A DNA stretch of 64,000 nt from Paenibacillus sinensis (GTDB lineage Bacteria > Bacillota > Bacilli > Paenibacillales > Paenibacillaceae), in the NCBI RefSeq assembly GCF_019904155.1, contig NZ_JAHCMB010000128.1, forward strand, positions 205,188-269,187, in the 5' to 3' direction. The notes under the pieces are model-generated. The model saw only the letters and a list, made by a program, of their open reading frames with translations. It did not search any database and was not told the origin of the DNA. Below are positions 34,502 through 44,211 of this stretch, in pieces; the first letter of the stretch is position 1; each line of letters starts with the position of its first letter. A program made the translations under genes and the position numbers.

Positions 34502-36571
34502 ATGTTCAAAAAGCTTTTTGGCGTTTTACAACGTGTCGGTAAAGCGCTAATGCTTCCGGTCGCCATTCTTCCGGCAGCCGGTTTGCTGCTCGGGATTGGC
34601 AACATGCTCGTGAATCCCGATTTCTTGCAGTACGCTCCCGCTCTGGAGAACCACACGGTTCAAGCCATTGCGAACGTGCTCATGAACTCAGGTCAAATCG
34701 TATTCAGCAACCTTTCCCTGCTGTTCGCGGTAGGGGTTGCGATCGGTCTGGCCGGCGGCGAAGGCGTAGCGGGCCTCGCAGCCATCATCGGCTTCCTTGT
34801 CATGAACGTGACAATGGGAACCGTGCTCGGCATCAACAGCTATGTGCTGAGCCAGGGGAACTTCGCCTATGCCAGCGTGCTGGGGATTCCGACCCTGCAG
34901 ACCGGGGTGTTCGGCGGTATACTCGTCGGTATTCTAGCCTCGGCCATGTACAAGCGATTCTTCAAGATTGAGCTTCCGTCTTATCTCGGATTCTTCGCCG
35001 GCAAGCGTTTCGTGCCGATCATGACGGCCGTTACGTCGCTGATTCTCGGTCTTGCGCTGACGATTGTCTGGCCTCCTATCCAGCACGGCCTTAACTATCT
35101 GTCGCAGAACATGATCGATACGAACCGGACACTCGCGGCATTTATCTTCGGATTAATCGAACGCTCGCTCATTCCGTTCGGCCTGCATCACATCTTCTAC
35201 TCGCCGTTCTGGTACGAGTTCGGAAGCTATGTCAACAAGGCGGGACAACTGGTCCGCGGCGACCAGAGCATATTCATGGCCCAGCTTCGCGACGGCGTTC
35301 CGTTCACGGCGGGCACCTTTACAACCGGTAAATATCCGTTCATGATGTTCGGTCTTCCGGCTGCTGCTCTGGCTATCTACCACGAAGCCAGACCGGAGAA
35401 CAAGAAGGTTGTCGGCTCCCTGATGGTATCCGCGGCCCTGACTTCTTTCCTGACAGGGATTACCGAACCGCTCGAATTCTCATTCCTGTTCGTGGCACCG
35501 CTGCTGTTCGCGGTTCACGCCGTATTCGCCGGCCTGTCCTTCATGACGATGCATATTCTCGGCGTCAAGATCGGCATGACCTTCTCCGGCGGCTTCATCG
35601 ACTACGTGCTGTTCGGCATTATCCCGAACCGTACGGCCTGGTGGCTCGTCATTCCGGTCGGTCTCGTCCTGGCGGTTATTTACTACTTCGGGTTCCGCTT
35701 CGTTATCCGCAAGTTCAATCTGAAGACTCCGGGCCGCGAAGATGTGGCAGACGACGACGCGGACGGCGCCGTGAGTACGGGGGCATCTGTATCGACCACC
35801 GGAGACGATCTGCCGCGCAACATCTTGTCCGCACTGGGCGGACAGCCGAACATCGTTCATCTGGACGCCTGCATCACCCGGCTTCGCGTTGAGGTTAAGG
35901 ATAAGGCGAATGTCGACAAGAACCGTCTGAAGAAACTGGGCGCTTCCGGTGTGCTGGAGGTGGGTAATAACGTACAGGCGATTTTCGGTACCCGCTCCGA
36001 CACGATCAAGTCGCAGATTCAGGACGTCATGGCTGGCAGAACTCCGGCAGCTCCGATCGCAGCGGCTCCTCAGCCCGAGGCCGAGAAGCAGGCAGGCGAA
36101 GAAGGCCAGGCGATCATTCCCGAGGATATCGTATCGCCGGTCAACGGTGAACTGCTTGATATCACGCAGGTTCCGGACGCCGTGTTCTCGCAGAAGATGA
36201 CAGGCGACGGCTTCGCATTCCTCTCCACCGACGGCAAAATCGCTTCTCCGGTATACGGCAAGGTCTTCAACGTATTCCCGAGCAAGCATGCGGTCGGCAT
36301 CATGTCCGACGGCGGCAAGGAAGTGCTCGTTCACATCGGCGTCAACACGGTCAAGCTGAAAGGCCAGGGCTTCACAGTTCTGGTTGAAGAGGGCGACCTG
36401 GTGGCGGCCGGACAGCCGATCATGGAAGTGGATCTCGAGTATGTCAAGGCCCATGCGCCTTCGATCATCTCGCCGGTCATTTTCTCCAACCTGCCGGAAG
36501 GCTCTTCGGTAACGCTGAAGAAGCCGGGCAAGACGGCCGTCGGCGACAAGGATATTATCACGATTCAGTAA
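34502..36571 (+). CDS. ptsG: PTS glucose transporter subunit IICBA
   Basis: A 689-residue three-domain permease. The EIIC membrane domain covers about residues 1-395, with many hydrophobic spans and the motifs [19 protein letters not shown] and GITEPLEF. The EIIB domain at about 430-510 has phospho-Cys457 in [11 protein letters not shown]. The C-terminal EIIA domain at about 540-689 has His596 ([12 protein letters not shown]) and the phosphorylated His611 ([10 protein letters not shown]). It imports glucose and phosphorylates it to glucose 6-phosphate, and controls GlcT. The ATG at 34502 has AAGGAAGTGAAC upstream. A hydrophilic Asp/Ala-rich linker separates C and B. It is regulated by the leader terminator. 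The order glcT-ptsG-ptsH-ptsI matches B. subtilis. Confidence 0.96.
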   Translation: MFKKLFGVLQRVGKALMLPVAILPAAGLLLGIGNMLVNPDFLQYAPALENHTVQAIANVLMNSGQIVFSNLSLLFAVGVAIGLAGGEGVAGLAAIIGFLVMNVTMGTVLGINSYVLSQGNFAYASVLGIPTLQTGVFGGILVGILASAMYKRFFKIELPSYLGFFAGKRFVPIMTAVTSLILGLALTIVWPPIQHGLNYLSQNMIDTNRTLAAFIFGLIERSLIPFGLHHIFYSPFWYEFGSYVNKAGQLVRGDQSIFMAQLRDGVPFTAGTFTTGKYPFMMFGLPAAALAIYHEARPENKKVVGSLMVSAALTSFLTGITEPLEFSFLFVAPLLFAVHAVFAGLSFMTMHILGVKIGMTFSGGFIDYVLFGIIPNRTAWWLVIPVGLVLAVIYYFGFRFVIRKFNLKTPGREDVADDDADGAVSTGASVSTTGDDLPRNILSALGGQPNIVHLDACITRLRVEVKDKANVDKNRLKKLGASGVLEVGNNVQAIFGTRSDTIKSQIQDVMAGRTPAAPIAAAPQPEAEKQAGEEGQAIIPEDIVSPVNGELLDITQVPDAVFSQKMTGDGFAFLSTDGKIASPVYGKVFNVFPSKHAVGIMSDGGKEVLVHIGVNTVKLKGQGFTVLVEEGDLVAAGQPIMEVDLEYVKAHAPSIISPVIFSNLPEGSSVTLKKPGKTAVGDKDIITIQ

Positions 36572-36573
36572 AA

Positions 36574-36613
36574 GTGATAACCAGCGGCGCTTCCTTTATA
36601 ATGAGGAAGCGCA
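36574..36613 (+). promoter_or_regulatory. Candidate ptsHI promoter overlapping the ptsG-end hairpin
   Basis: GTGATA (36574-36579), 17 bp, perfect TATAAT (36597-36602). The -10 box forms the loop of the inverted repeat GCGCTTCCT and AGGAAGCGC (about 36587-36612). No T run follows, so termination is doubtful. Confidence 0.5.
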
Positions 36614-36631
36614 AGCTGTTTACCATATCTC

Positions 36632-36746
36632 GGCATTTTGCATAATTCGAAGCTAAATGTTTGATGGTGCGATATATAGACAGATGCATTCCCTCTGTTC
36701 TATATATTTTGGTTTTTAGTCGCTCTGTGGATTTATGCAAAATGCC
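36632..36746 (+). repeat. Long nested inverted repeat in the ptsG-ptsH intergenic region
   Basis: A perfect 14-bp inverted repeat, GGCATTTTGCATAA (36632-36645) and TTATGCAAAATGCC (36733-36746), encloses 87 bp. Inside it, ATATATAGACAGA (from about 36670) and TCTGTTCTATATAT (to about 36708) form a second stem. The outer arm ends 37 bp before the ptsH start. It could be an mRNA structure controlling ptsH or the remnant of a small transposable element. Confidence 0.7.
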
Positions 36747-36783
36747 CCATACCAACAAATTACAGAAAGCGAGTGGGTTTATT

Positions 36784-37059
36784 ATGCAAAAAACATTCAG
36801 AATTACGGACGAAGACGGTATTCACGCACGCCCTGCAACAGCTCTGGTTAATACAGCTACCAAATTCAAGGGAACTGAAGCTTTTGCAGAAGCCAAAGGC
36901 AAAAAGGTTACTTTAAAGTCCATCCTTGGTGTTCTGTCTTTGGGTCTTGAAGCCGGAGAAACCCTGACGTTGATCACGGAGGGCGCCGAAGAAGCCGAAG
37001 CGCTCAGCGCACTTGAGGAAGTCTTGGTTAAAGAAGGGCTGGGAGAGCTGAATGAGTAA
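36784..37059 (+). CDS. ptsH: Phosphocarrier protein HPr
   Basis: A 91-residue HPr. His14 in DGIHARPAT accepts phosphate from enzyme I and passes it to the sugar permeases. Ser46 in [11 protein letters not shown] is the regulatory site of HPr kinase, whose phosphorylated form works with CcpA in catabolite repression. Numbering is one less than B. subtilis at the His because the N-terminus lacks the Ala. The ATG at 36784 is chosen by homology of the N-terminus (MQKTFRIT) and a GAGTGG site about 7 nt upstream; longer upstream frames are non-coding. It overlaps ptsI by 8 bp. Confidence 0.96.
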   Translation: MQKTFRITDEDGIHARPATALVNTATKFKGTEAFAEAKGKKVTLKSILGVLSLGLEAGETLTLITEGAEEAEALSALEEVLVKEGLGELNE

Positions 37060-38764
37060 AATTTCAGGAATCGCGGCTTCAGCAGGGATTGCAGTGGCGC
37101 GCGCCTTTATCCTGGAACATCCCGATTATACGATCTCCAAGAATCCGGTAGCGGATGTTGAGGCTGAAGTTGCCAAACTGGACGATGCGCTGGAGAAATC
37201 CAGAGCGGAGCTGCAGCGCATCAAGGAACGCACACTGGCCGAGCTTGGCGAGAAGAAGGCGGAGATTTTTGAATCCCACCTGCTCATTCTGGATGATCCG
37301 GAACTGATCGACCCGGTCAAGTCTAAAATCCGGGACGAAGCGGTTAACGCGGATTACGCCCTGAACGAAGTTTCTGCCCAGTTCGTATCCATGTTCGAAA
37401 ATATGAAGAGCGCGTACCTTCAGGAACGCGCTGCCGATATGCGCGACGTAACGAAGCGCGTGCTGAACCATCTGCTGGGCATCCACTACGTGAGTCCGGC
37501 CGAGATCAGCGAGGAAGTAGTCGTTATCGCGGAGGATCTTACGCCTTCGGATACGGCGCAGCTGAACCGCCGTTATGTTAAGGGCTTCACTACCAACATC
37601 GGCGGCCGTACTTCCCACTCCGCCATCATGGCCCGTTCGCTGGAAATTCCGGCTGTTGTCGGAACGAAGAACGTGTTGTCCCAGGTGAAAGAGGGCGATC
37701 TGGTCATCGTCGACGGACTGAGCGGCAATGTGCTGATTAACCCGAGCGAAGCCGAGGTTGCGGAATACACAGCGAAGCAGGAAGCCTACAATCTGCAAAT
37801 TGCAGAATGGAAGAAGCTTCGCGATGAGCCGTCGGTTTCGGCCGATGGCAAGCATGTGGAGCTCGCCGCGAACATCGGAACTCCCAACGATGTAACCGGC
37901 GTGGTCGAGAACGGCGGCGAAGGCGTTGGCTTGTACCGCACCGAGTTCCTGTACATGGGACGCGACAAGCTGCCATCCGAAGATGTGCAGTTCAACGCCT
38001 ACAAGACCGTTCTGGAGAATATGAACGGCAAACCGGTTGTCGTCCGGACGCTGGACATCGGCGGTGACAAGGAACTACCCTATCTGGATCTGCCGAAGGA
38101 AATGAATCCGTTCCTCGGATTCCGTGCCATTCGTCTATGCCTGGACCGCCAGGATATCTTCCGCACACAGCTTCGCGCTCTTCTCAGAGCGAGCGTGTAC
38201 GGCAATCTCCGCATCATGTTCCCGATGATCGCGACGCTGACGGAATTCCGCGCAGCCCGGGATCTGCTGCTTGAAGAGAAAGCGAAGCTTCGGGCAGAGG
38301 GACAGGGAGTATCGGACAACATCCAGCTCGGCATCATGGTCGAAATTCCGTCCACGGCCGTTCTGGCGGACCAGTTCGCCAAGGAAGTTGACTTCTTCAG
38401 TATCGGTACGAATGATCTTATCCAATATACGATGGCAGCCGACCGCATGAACGAGCGGGTGTCCTATCTGTATCAGCCTTACAATCCTGCTATCCTGCGC
38501 CTGGTCAAGAATGTCATCGACGCAGCCCACGCCCAGGGCAAGTGGACGGGCATGTGCGGCGAGATGGCCGGCGACTCCACCGCCATTCCGCTGCTGCTCG
38601 GACTCGGACTCGATGAGTTCAGCATGAGCGCAACTTCCATTCTTCCGGCACGCAGCCAGATTTCCAGGCTGTCCGCCGAGGATATGAAGACGCTGGCCTC
38701 CAAGGCGCTGGAGCTGGGTACGGCGGAAGAAGTTGTCGCTCTGGTTCGATCGATCGGCAACTGA
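37052..38764 (+). CDS. ptsI: Phosphoenolpyruvate-protein phosphotransferase (enzyme I)
   Basis: A 570-residue enzyme I, the standard length. The N-terminal HPr-binding and swivelling domain contains the phospho-histidine His189 in [18 protein letters not shown]. The C-terminal PEP-binding barrel shows [38 protein letters not shown], the metal-site [15 protein letters not shown] and MCGEMAGD with the catalytic Cys. It transfers phosphate from PEP to HPr as the first step of all PTS sugar uptake. Translation starts inside ptsH (8-bp overlap), so the two are coupled. A hairpin with a T run follows. Confidence 0.97.
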   Translation: MSKISGIAASAGIAVARAFILEHPDYTISKNPVADVEAEVAKLDDALEKSRAELQRIKERTLAELGEKKAEIFESHLLILDDPELIDPVKSKIRDEAVNADYALNEVSAQFVSMFENMKSAYLQERAADMRDVTKRVLNHLLGIHYVSPAEISEEVVVIAEDLTPSDTAQLNRRYVKGFTTNIGGRTSHSAIMARSLEIPAVVGTKNVLSQVKEGDLVIVDGLSGNVLINPSEAEVAEYTAKQEAYNLQIAEWKKLRDEPSVSADGKHVELAANIGTPNDVTGVVENGGEGVGLYRTEFLYMGRDKLPSEDVQFNAYKTVLENMNGKPVVVRTLDIGGDKELPYLDLPKEMNPFLGFRAIRLCLDRQDIFRTQLRALLRASVYGNLRIMFPMIATLTEFRAARDLLLEEKAKLRAEGQGVSDNIQLGIMVEIPSTAVLADQFAKEVDFFSIGTNDLIQYTMAADRMNERVSYLYQPYNPAILRLVKNVIDAAHAQGKWTGMCGEMAGDSTAIPLLLGLGLDEFSMSATSILPARSQISRLSAEDMKTLASKALELGTAEEVVALVRSIGN

Positions 38765-38827
38765 TTCCCCGCCCGACAAGGCATGTTATCTTTTTTGCAA
38801 TCTATCACTTTTCCGCTATACTTCTTG

Positions 38828-38858
38828 AGGCTGGTCCCGGTGGGACTGGCCTTTTTTT
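38828..38858 (+). terminator. Rho-independent terminator of ptsHI
   Basis: AGGCTGGTCCC pairs (with two weak positions) with GGGACTGGCCT around a short GGT loop and is followed by seven T residues. Confidence 0.85.
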
Positions 38859-39231
38859 CATATATGGACGATCTCGCGGACTTCAGAGTTCTTATTACAT
38901 GAATAACAGCAGCATATCGAAGCTTACAGTCCCCCTGTAGTTCACACAATAGACATAAATAATGGGCATAAATATTGATTTTGAGGTGTTTTTGCACATA
39001 TACGCAGGTTATAATTTTAAAATTAAAGGGATTTAAGGATTTGTATTTAGGAAGCTTAAATTTGCTCCGATATATAAGTAGAACATCCAGGACTGACCCA
39101 AACCTGTGAACGAGCGCTTGCATATCCTGTATTGACACAGGCTTTTCTCTCGGTGCTTCACGTATAGGTCACAGGGCAATTGGGCATATATGGATCTAAA
39201 AACTTCCGGCTTCTCGCACGGAAGCGATAGG
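38859..39231. other. A/T-rich intergenic region upstream of the pullulanase gene
   Basis: This ~370-bp stretch is clearly richer in A and T than its neighbours and has no supported gene. It contains TATAAT at 39010-39015 without a well-spaced -35 box, and a perfect TTGACA at 39132-39137 without a good -10, so the pulA promoter is undecided. No structured RNA was recognised. Confidence 0.5.
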
Positions 39232-41622
39232 ATGGTGAAGGCAGTGAAGAGCAACTACATGAACGCAGAGCCGATGGCGGACCAGTATGAGGGAAGGGAT
39301 CTCGGTCTCAATTACACCCCGGAGAGCAGCATGTTCAAAGTATGGGCGCCTGCAGCGTCAGCCGTGTCGCTAGTGCTATATCAGACAGGCGGAGACGGAC
39401 GCGGAAACGCGGACTCCTCCGCGGATGCAAGCCTGGCCTACATGCGCCGCCGGGACGGTGGTATCTGGCAGGTCCGGATTTCCGGCGATCTGAAGGGTCA
39501 ATTCTACATGTACCGCGTCGTCTACGGCGATGGAACGATTGTCGAGGCCGCCGATCCTTATGCAGTCGCCGTGTCGGCGAACGGATTGCGCTCGGCTGTC
39601 GTTGATATGCGGAGCACCGATCCGGCAGACTGGGAGCAGGATCAATGTCCGGTAACGGCCAATCCGGTAGACGCGGTAATCTATGAACTGCATGTCCGTG
39701 ATTTCTCAAGCCATGAGAGCTCGGGGGCTGAATATAAAGGGAAATACAAAGCTTTTACCGAAAGCGGTCTTCGCGATTCTGAAGGAAGGACGCTGGGCAT
39801 CGACCATCTAAACGAGCTTGGCGTCACGCATGTTCATCTTCTGCCGGTATTCGATTTTCAGACGGTGAACGAGCTTGCGGACAGTGGTGCAGGCCCCGGT
39901 GAAGACAGCGGGTACAACTGGGGCTATGATCCCCAGCATTATAATGCGCCCGAAGGCTCCTACAGCACAAATGCAGCCGATCCCGCGCTGCGTATTATGG
40001 AATTCAAGGAAATGGTGCAGGCGCTGCATCGCAAAGGCCTCTTGGTCGTGATGGATGTGGTCTACAATCATACGTACTCGGTGGAAAAAGGGCCGTTCGA
40101 GGCGTTTGCGCCCGGCTATTTCTACCGGCATGATTATGCGGGACGCCTCTCCAACGGCTCCGGCGTGGGCAATGAGCTGGCGACGGAACGGCCGATGGTG
40201 CGCAAATTCATCAAGGATTCGATCCGCCATTGGGCGGTCGAATATCATATTGACGGCTTCCGCTTCGACCTGATGGGACTGATCGACACCGTAACGATGC
40301 GGGAGATTGTGGAGGAGCTGAGGTTGGAGACAGGGCGGGGCTTGATCTTCTACGGCGAGCCCTGGACTGGAGGAGATTCCCCTCTGGTATCGAAGACGCT
40401 GAAGGGCGCACAGAGAGGGAAGGGCTTCGCCGTCTTTAACGACAATTTCCGTTCGGCGATCAAGGGAGACAGCGACGGCTGGGGCAGAGGCTTCATCACC
40501 GGTGAGCAGGGCAGGGAAGGCGCGGTGGCGGCCGGCATCATCGGGGCCGTTCACGACTTTACGGATTCCCCCACGGAGAGCGTCAACTATACGACTGCGC
40601 ATGACAATCTGAATCTATGGGATAAGCTTCTCGCGGTTCAAGGTTTGCGCCAGGCGGCCCGGCTGCCGGAACTCGACAATGGAAGACTTACGAACGGCGG
40701 GAGCCTTGAGGATGCGGTGGCGAACGCCGATCCTTATTTCGGCATTGCGGAAGATCAGGTGCTGGAGAATGAGCTGGTCAGACGTTCGCTGCTGGCAGGG
40801 GGCATCGTGCTTACTTCGCAGGGCATTCCGTTCCTTCACGCCGGCGACGAATTGCTGCGCAGCAAGTTCGGCGATCACAACAGCTACCGGAGCGGCGATG
40901 TCGTCAACGCTATCCGCTGGAGCAATAAAGCCAGATTCCAGCCTGTGTTCGATTATTACAAAGGCTTGATCGCCCTTCGCCGGAGCCACCCGGCCTTTCG
41001 GCTGCGGGGGCGTCAGGAAATCGAACGGTCGCTTGATTTCTTCCGCTGTGACGGCGGCGTTGTCGCCTATACGCTTAAGAGTCATGCCGGCGGGGATGAC
41101 TGGAACAACATTGCAGTGCTCTTTAATGCGAATCCTGGGCCTGCTTCGGTGAAGCTGCCGCTGGGCAGCAAGACCTGGAATGTGGCGGTCGATCATACGC
41201 GGGCGGGTACTGAAGGCTTCCGCACAATCGAAGGCGAAGAGGTCCTGGTTGAAGGGCTGTCGATGATGGTTCTGTACGACGAGAGCGGGAAGGCGCCCCG
41301 GCGGGCCAAGACGGTCGAGGTGCATTATGAACGCTCGGACGGCGACTACAGAGGCTGGAACATCTGGGTATGGGACACCGGAATTCAGGATGGCCAGACC
41401 GACTTCCGTTACATGGAAGATGGCCGCGCTGTCGCCGTCATAGAGCTTCATCCGGAGACCCGGGCGTTCGGTTATATTCTGCGGGTCAATGATTGGGAAG
41501 CGCGGGACGGCAGCACCGACCGGTTCATCCAGTGCCCGGAAGGCGACACCGATTTCAGGGTGCTGATCCGGGATACCGGCAGCGGAGCGGTCATCGAGCC
41601 GCAGCTCTCGTTAACAAGCTGA
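39232..41622 (+). CDS. pulA: Type I pullulanase (GH13) with C-terminal CBM41-like module
   Basis: A debranching enzyme of about 796 residues that hydrolyses alpha-1,6 links of pullulan, amylopectin and glycogen. An N-terminal CBM48-like domain (LNYTPESSMFKVWAPAA) precedes the GH13_14 barrel. The barrel has the type I signature YNWGYDP, MDVVYNHTYS (region I), FRFDLMGLID (nucleophile Asp), YGEPWTGGD (acid Glu) and TTAHDNLNLWDK. The last ~100 residues (VEVHYERSDGDYRGWNIWVW onward) look like a CBM41/PUD starch-binding module, usually N-terminal in this family. There is no signal peptide, so it is probably intracellular. Start is uncertain: ATG 39232 has GGAAG 7 nt upstream, ATG 39190 is a longer alternative. 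It is monocistronic. Confidence 0.92.
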   Translation: MVKAVKSNYMNAEPMADQYEGRDLGLNYTPESSMFKVWAPAASAVSLVLYQTGGDGRGNADSSADASLAYMRRRDGGIWQVRISGDLKGQFYMYRVVYGDGTIVEAADPYAVAVSANGLRSAVVDMRSTDPADWEQDQCPVTANPVDAVIYELHVRDFSSHESSGAEYKGKYKAFTESGLRDSEGRTLGIDHLNELGVTHVHLLPVFDFQTVNELADSGAGPGEDSGYNWGYDPQHYNAPEGSYSTNAADPALRIMEFKEMVQALHRKGLLVVMDVVYNHTYSVEKGPFEAFAPGYFYRHDYAGRLSNGSGVGNELATERPMVRKFIKDSIRHWAVEYHIDGFRFDLMGLIDTVTMREIVEELRLETGRGLIFYGEPWTGGDSPLVSKTLKGAQRGKGFAVFNDNFRSAIKGDSDGWGRGFITGEQGREGAVAAGIIGAVHDFTDSPTESVNYTTAHDNLNLWDKLLAVQGLRQAARLPELDNGRLTNGGSLEDAVANADPYFGIAEDQVLENELVRRSLLAGGIVLTSQGIPFLHAGDELLRSKFGDHNSYRSGDVVNAIRWSNKARFQPVFDYYKGLIALRRSHPAFRLRGRQEIERSLDFFRCDGGVVAYTLKSHAGGDDWNNIAVLFNANPGPASVKLPLGSKTWNVAVDHTRAGTEGFRTIEGEEVLVEGLSMMVLYDESGKAPRRAKTVEVHYERSDGDYRGWNIWVWDTGIQDGQTDFRYMEDGRAVAVIELHPETRAFGYILRVNDWEARDGSTDRFIQCPEGDTDFRVLIRDTGSGAVIEPQLSLTS

Positions 41623-41664
41623 ACCGGTAATAATCCACCTTTAACAGAAAATAGCATGCTAAGT

Positions 41665-41707
41665 AAAAGCACTCCGGTCCGCGAATGCGGCGCCGGAGCG
41701 CTTTTTT
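41665..41707. terminator. Bidirectional terminator between pulA and the diguanylate cyclase gene
   Basis: AAAAGCACTCCGG (41665-41677) pairs with CCGGAGCGCTTTT (41693-41705), flanked by a T run on the plus strand and a shorter one on the minus strand. It serves the convergent gene ends. Confidence 0.85.
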
Positions 41708-41725
41708 ACATTGGAATTGGAAGAT

Positions 41726-43336
41726 TCAGTACCGGCTGTTCTCCTGCTCCGGACAGCCTTCGTCCATATCCGGGTTGAACAGGTTGGCTTCGTTGCCTCC
41801 ATGGCTCTTGGATCGGTACATCGCGAGATCGGCTGCCCGAAGCAGCTGATTGATCGTGCTTCCATGCTCCGGGTACAGGGATACCCCGATGCTCGCCGAT
41901 GTGCGGAAGCTGGAGCCGTCAACCGCCCATGACTTGTTGAACAGCTGAAGCAGCCTGTTCAGGATGTCGTTCAGATTCTCGGGAGCGGAATTCAAATGCA
42001 GCACGACGGCGAACTCGTCGCCTCCAATCCGGAAGGCTTGACCTAGCCCCTTCACCGTCTGCTGAAGCTCGCCGGACAGCTGCTGAAGGAACTCGTCGCC
42101 GGCCAGATGCCCCAGTGTATCGTTCAGCTGCTTGAACCGGTCGCAATCCAGGAGGGCCAGCGCAAGCTTCGGCTTCACGGGGCCGTCCTGACCGATCAAA
42201 TTCTCCATATACATTTTAAAATGCGCGCGGTTCGGGATGGAGGTCAGGTGGTCGTAGAAAGCGAGCTTGTGCAGACGTTCCTCGTACTGCTTCCGCTGTG
42301 TAATCTCACGGGACACCAGCATGAACTGGGCCGGGACTGACGGAGTGCTTCTGACGGGGGTGACCTTCGTTTCCATCCATACCCAGTGGCCGTCGGCTCC
42401 TCTCATTCTAAGCTCTGCCATTCGGGGAGCGGTCTGAACGACGCTTCGAAGCTTGGCCCAGGCGATTTCCGGCTCCCGGATATAGGCGGCGAGCGGCTCT
42501 CCTTTCTTGGGCACATAACCGAGGGCCGAGAAATGGGACGGGGAGGCGTACAATATAAGCCCGTTCTGATCGGTAAGCAGAATATAATCGGATATCGTCT
42601 CCCCAATCAGCCTATACATCGCCTGCTCCTCGCGAATTTCACTTTGAAGCGAGAAAATCCGCCGGAACAAATACAGAATCAGCAGGAGAAGCAGGAACAA
42701 AGCGAGCGTGTAGACGGCAAATATCGCACTCTTATGGCTGGAGAAGTCTGTAGTGACCAGCTCCGCATAGCTGCCGAGCAGCTTCGCCGCCTCCTTCAGA
42801 CTCTCATGGGCTTCGTTCAGATTCCGGTTGTCCGAAGACAGAACGCCGTCATTCTCGAAGTCTCCGGCCGACGCTTCGCCGTACAGGATCAGCCTCCGGG
42901 CATCGTTCTGCCACAGATTAACCGAATTGGTCATATCGTGAAGCCGGGAATTGATGCTCTGAAGCAGCTCCTTGCTCTCCGCATTTTCCCGGTAAGGCTT
43001 ATCCGTCTCCAGACTTTGATTGACCGCGTTCACATTTTGCCAGACCAGAGCCAGATCCTCCTCGAACCGCTGAATGGATTCGCTCTTCCGGCTGTCCGGA
43101 AGGGACGCGCTGTAAGCTGTTTGAAGCGATCTCGACGACTGGGACAGCGCTCTTTCCGTCTCAAGTACAAGAGAGGTGTCCCGGTAAATTTTCTGGTAAA
43201 GAGTCTCCGAGAACCGATTGATGGTCAGATTCAGATACAGCACGGAGCAGATGCTTACGCCAATAAGCAGCAGCGTTATGGCGGCGAACATGGCGATCAA
43301 TTTACGGGCTGTTCGAGTTTCGCTAAAGCCGGCCAC
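41726..43336 (-). CDS. Membrane diguanylate cyclase with extracellular sensor, PAS and GGDEF domains
   Basis: A 536-residue signalling protein. One transmembrane helix (about residues 12-34) and a second (about 200-222) bracket a helical extracellular domain of the four-helix-bundle/CHASE3 kind. A PAS domain follows (about 240-365; ISDYILLTDQNGLILYASP). The GGDEF domain has an intact GGDEF motif at 438-442, so it should make cyclic di-GMP. The RxxD product-inhibition site is absent five residues upstream. Start: GTG 43336, with AAGGAG about 9 nt upstream; the ATG at 43360 has no site and would contain that sequence. No EAL domain is present. The signal sensed is unknown. Confidence 0.88.
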   Translation of the reverse strand: MAGFSETRTARKLIAMFAAITLLLIGVSICSVLYLNLTINRFSETLYQKIYRDTSLVLETERALSQSSRSLQTAYSASLPDSRKSESIQRFEEDLALVWQNVNAVNQSLETDKPYRENAESKELLQSINSRLHDMTNSVNLWQNDARRLILYGEASAGDFENDGVLSSDNRNLNEAHESLKEAAKLLGSYAELVTTDFSSHKSAIFAVYTLALFLLLLLILYLFRRIFSLQSEIREEQAMYRLIGETISDYILLTDQNGLILYASPSHFSALGYVPKKGEPLAAYIREPEIAWAKLRSVVQTAPRMAELRMRGADGHWVWMETKVTPVRSTPSVPAQFMLVSREITQRKQYEERLHKLAFYDHLTSIPNRAHFKMYMENLIGQDGPVKPKLALALLDCDRFKQLNDTLGHLAGDEFLQQLSGELQQTVKGLGQAFRIGGDEFAVVLHLNSAPENLNDILNRLLQLFNKSWAVDGSSFRTSASIGVSLYPEHGSTINQLLRAADLAMYRSKSHGGNEANLFNPDMDEGCPEQENSRY

Positions 43337-43479
43337 TGTAGTCCACTCCTTGCAAAGCATAATATTTATGACGAACTTGAGAATCGTATCACAACATATG
43401 CAGGTCCTGATCAGGCTGATAACTCCAGCATCACGATACCCGAAATGGCATGCGGAGGGCGGGGCGTACTGTATCAATC

Positions 43480-43506
43480 GTCATAGACCGACGGTCGGTC
43501 TATGAC
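43480..43506. promoter_or_regulatory. Perfect 27-bp palindrome, likely TetR-family operator
   Basis: Two 13-bp arms (GTCATAGACCGAC and GTCGGTCTATGAC) around one central G, 33 bp before the tetR-type start codon. The GACCGAC/GTCGGTC core is the kind recognised by many TetR/QacR-like repressors. It probably mediates autoregulation and control of the downstream 4Fe-4S protein gene. Confidence 0.8.
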
Positions 43507-43539
43507 TTAAGCTGTAAAAAAAGAAAGGAGTGCTCAAGC

Positions 43540-44169
43540 ATGCCGATCCGGACCGTTAAGCCTGCGGGGGACCGAAAGAAAGAAATTATCGGCGTCGCCG
43601 GAAGGCTGTTCCAAACCAAGGGGTATGTGAACACCACCGTCGAAGACGTCATTCGTGAGAGCGGGATTGCGAAAGGCACTTTTTATTATCATTTTTCATC
43701 CAAGGAGACTCTTCTTCGCTCCGTTCTCGAGACCAGGCTCGACAATCTGGAACAGAGCGCGCTGCAGATTGCCGGCCATCCCGAATGGAATGCGAAGCGG
43801 AAGCTCCAGGAGACGCTTAAGGCCATCTTTGCCTCGGGTGAGGCGGACAGACAGAAGAACGGCGCAGGAGATTACGAGATTGACCCGATTATTCATGTCA
43901 GGCTGACCCAGATGTTTCGTCAGAAAATGGAGCCCTCGCTTGTGCGCATCGTCGAGCAGGGGATTCAGGAAGGAGAATTTCAAGTTCCTTATCCGCACGA
44001 AGTGACCGCTCTTCTGCTGCATGGGATTACAGGCTATGTACAGGACCATTTGAGCATGCAAGGCAGTCAGAGCCAGTTCCACCGGATGATGTCCGTTATC
44101 GATTATGTACTCAAGAGCTCGCTTCAAATGAACAATCATCCTGAAAATCCTCCTAATGGACCTTATTAA
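43540..44169 (+). CDS. TetR family transcriptional regulator
   Basis: A 209-residue repressor of normal TetR length. The N-terminal helix-turn-helix is typical: KKEIIGVAGRLFQTKGYVNT, TVEDVIRESGIAKGTFYYHF and SSKETLL. The C-terminal ligand domain is all-helical and not recognisable as a particular subgroup. The ATG at 43540 has GAAAGGAG 9 nt upstream; a frame extending back to 43450 would cross the palindromic operator and lacks a site. It is followed after 42 bp by a membrane iron-sulfur protein gene, probably its regulated partner. Confidence 0.92.
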   Translation: MPIRTVKPAGDRKKEIIGVAGRLFQTKGYVNTTVEDVIRESGIAKGTFYYHFSSKETLLRSVLETRLDNLEQSALQIAGHPEWNAKRKLQETLKAIFASGEADRQKNGAGDYEIDPIIHVRLTQMFRQKMEPSLVRIVEQGIQEGEFQVPYPHEVTALLLHGITGYVQDHLSMQGSQSQFHRMMSVIDYVLKSSLQMNNHPENPPNGPY

Positions 44170-44211
44170 ACCAATCAAGGCACAGACTAAACAAGAAAAG
44201 GAGAATTTGAA

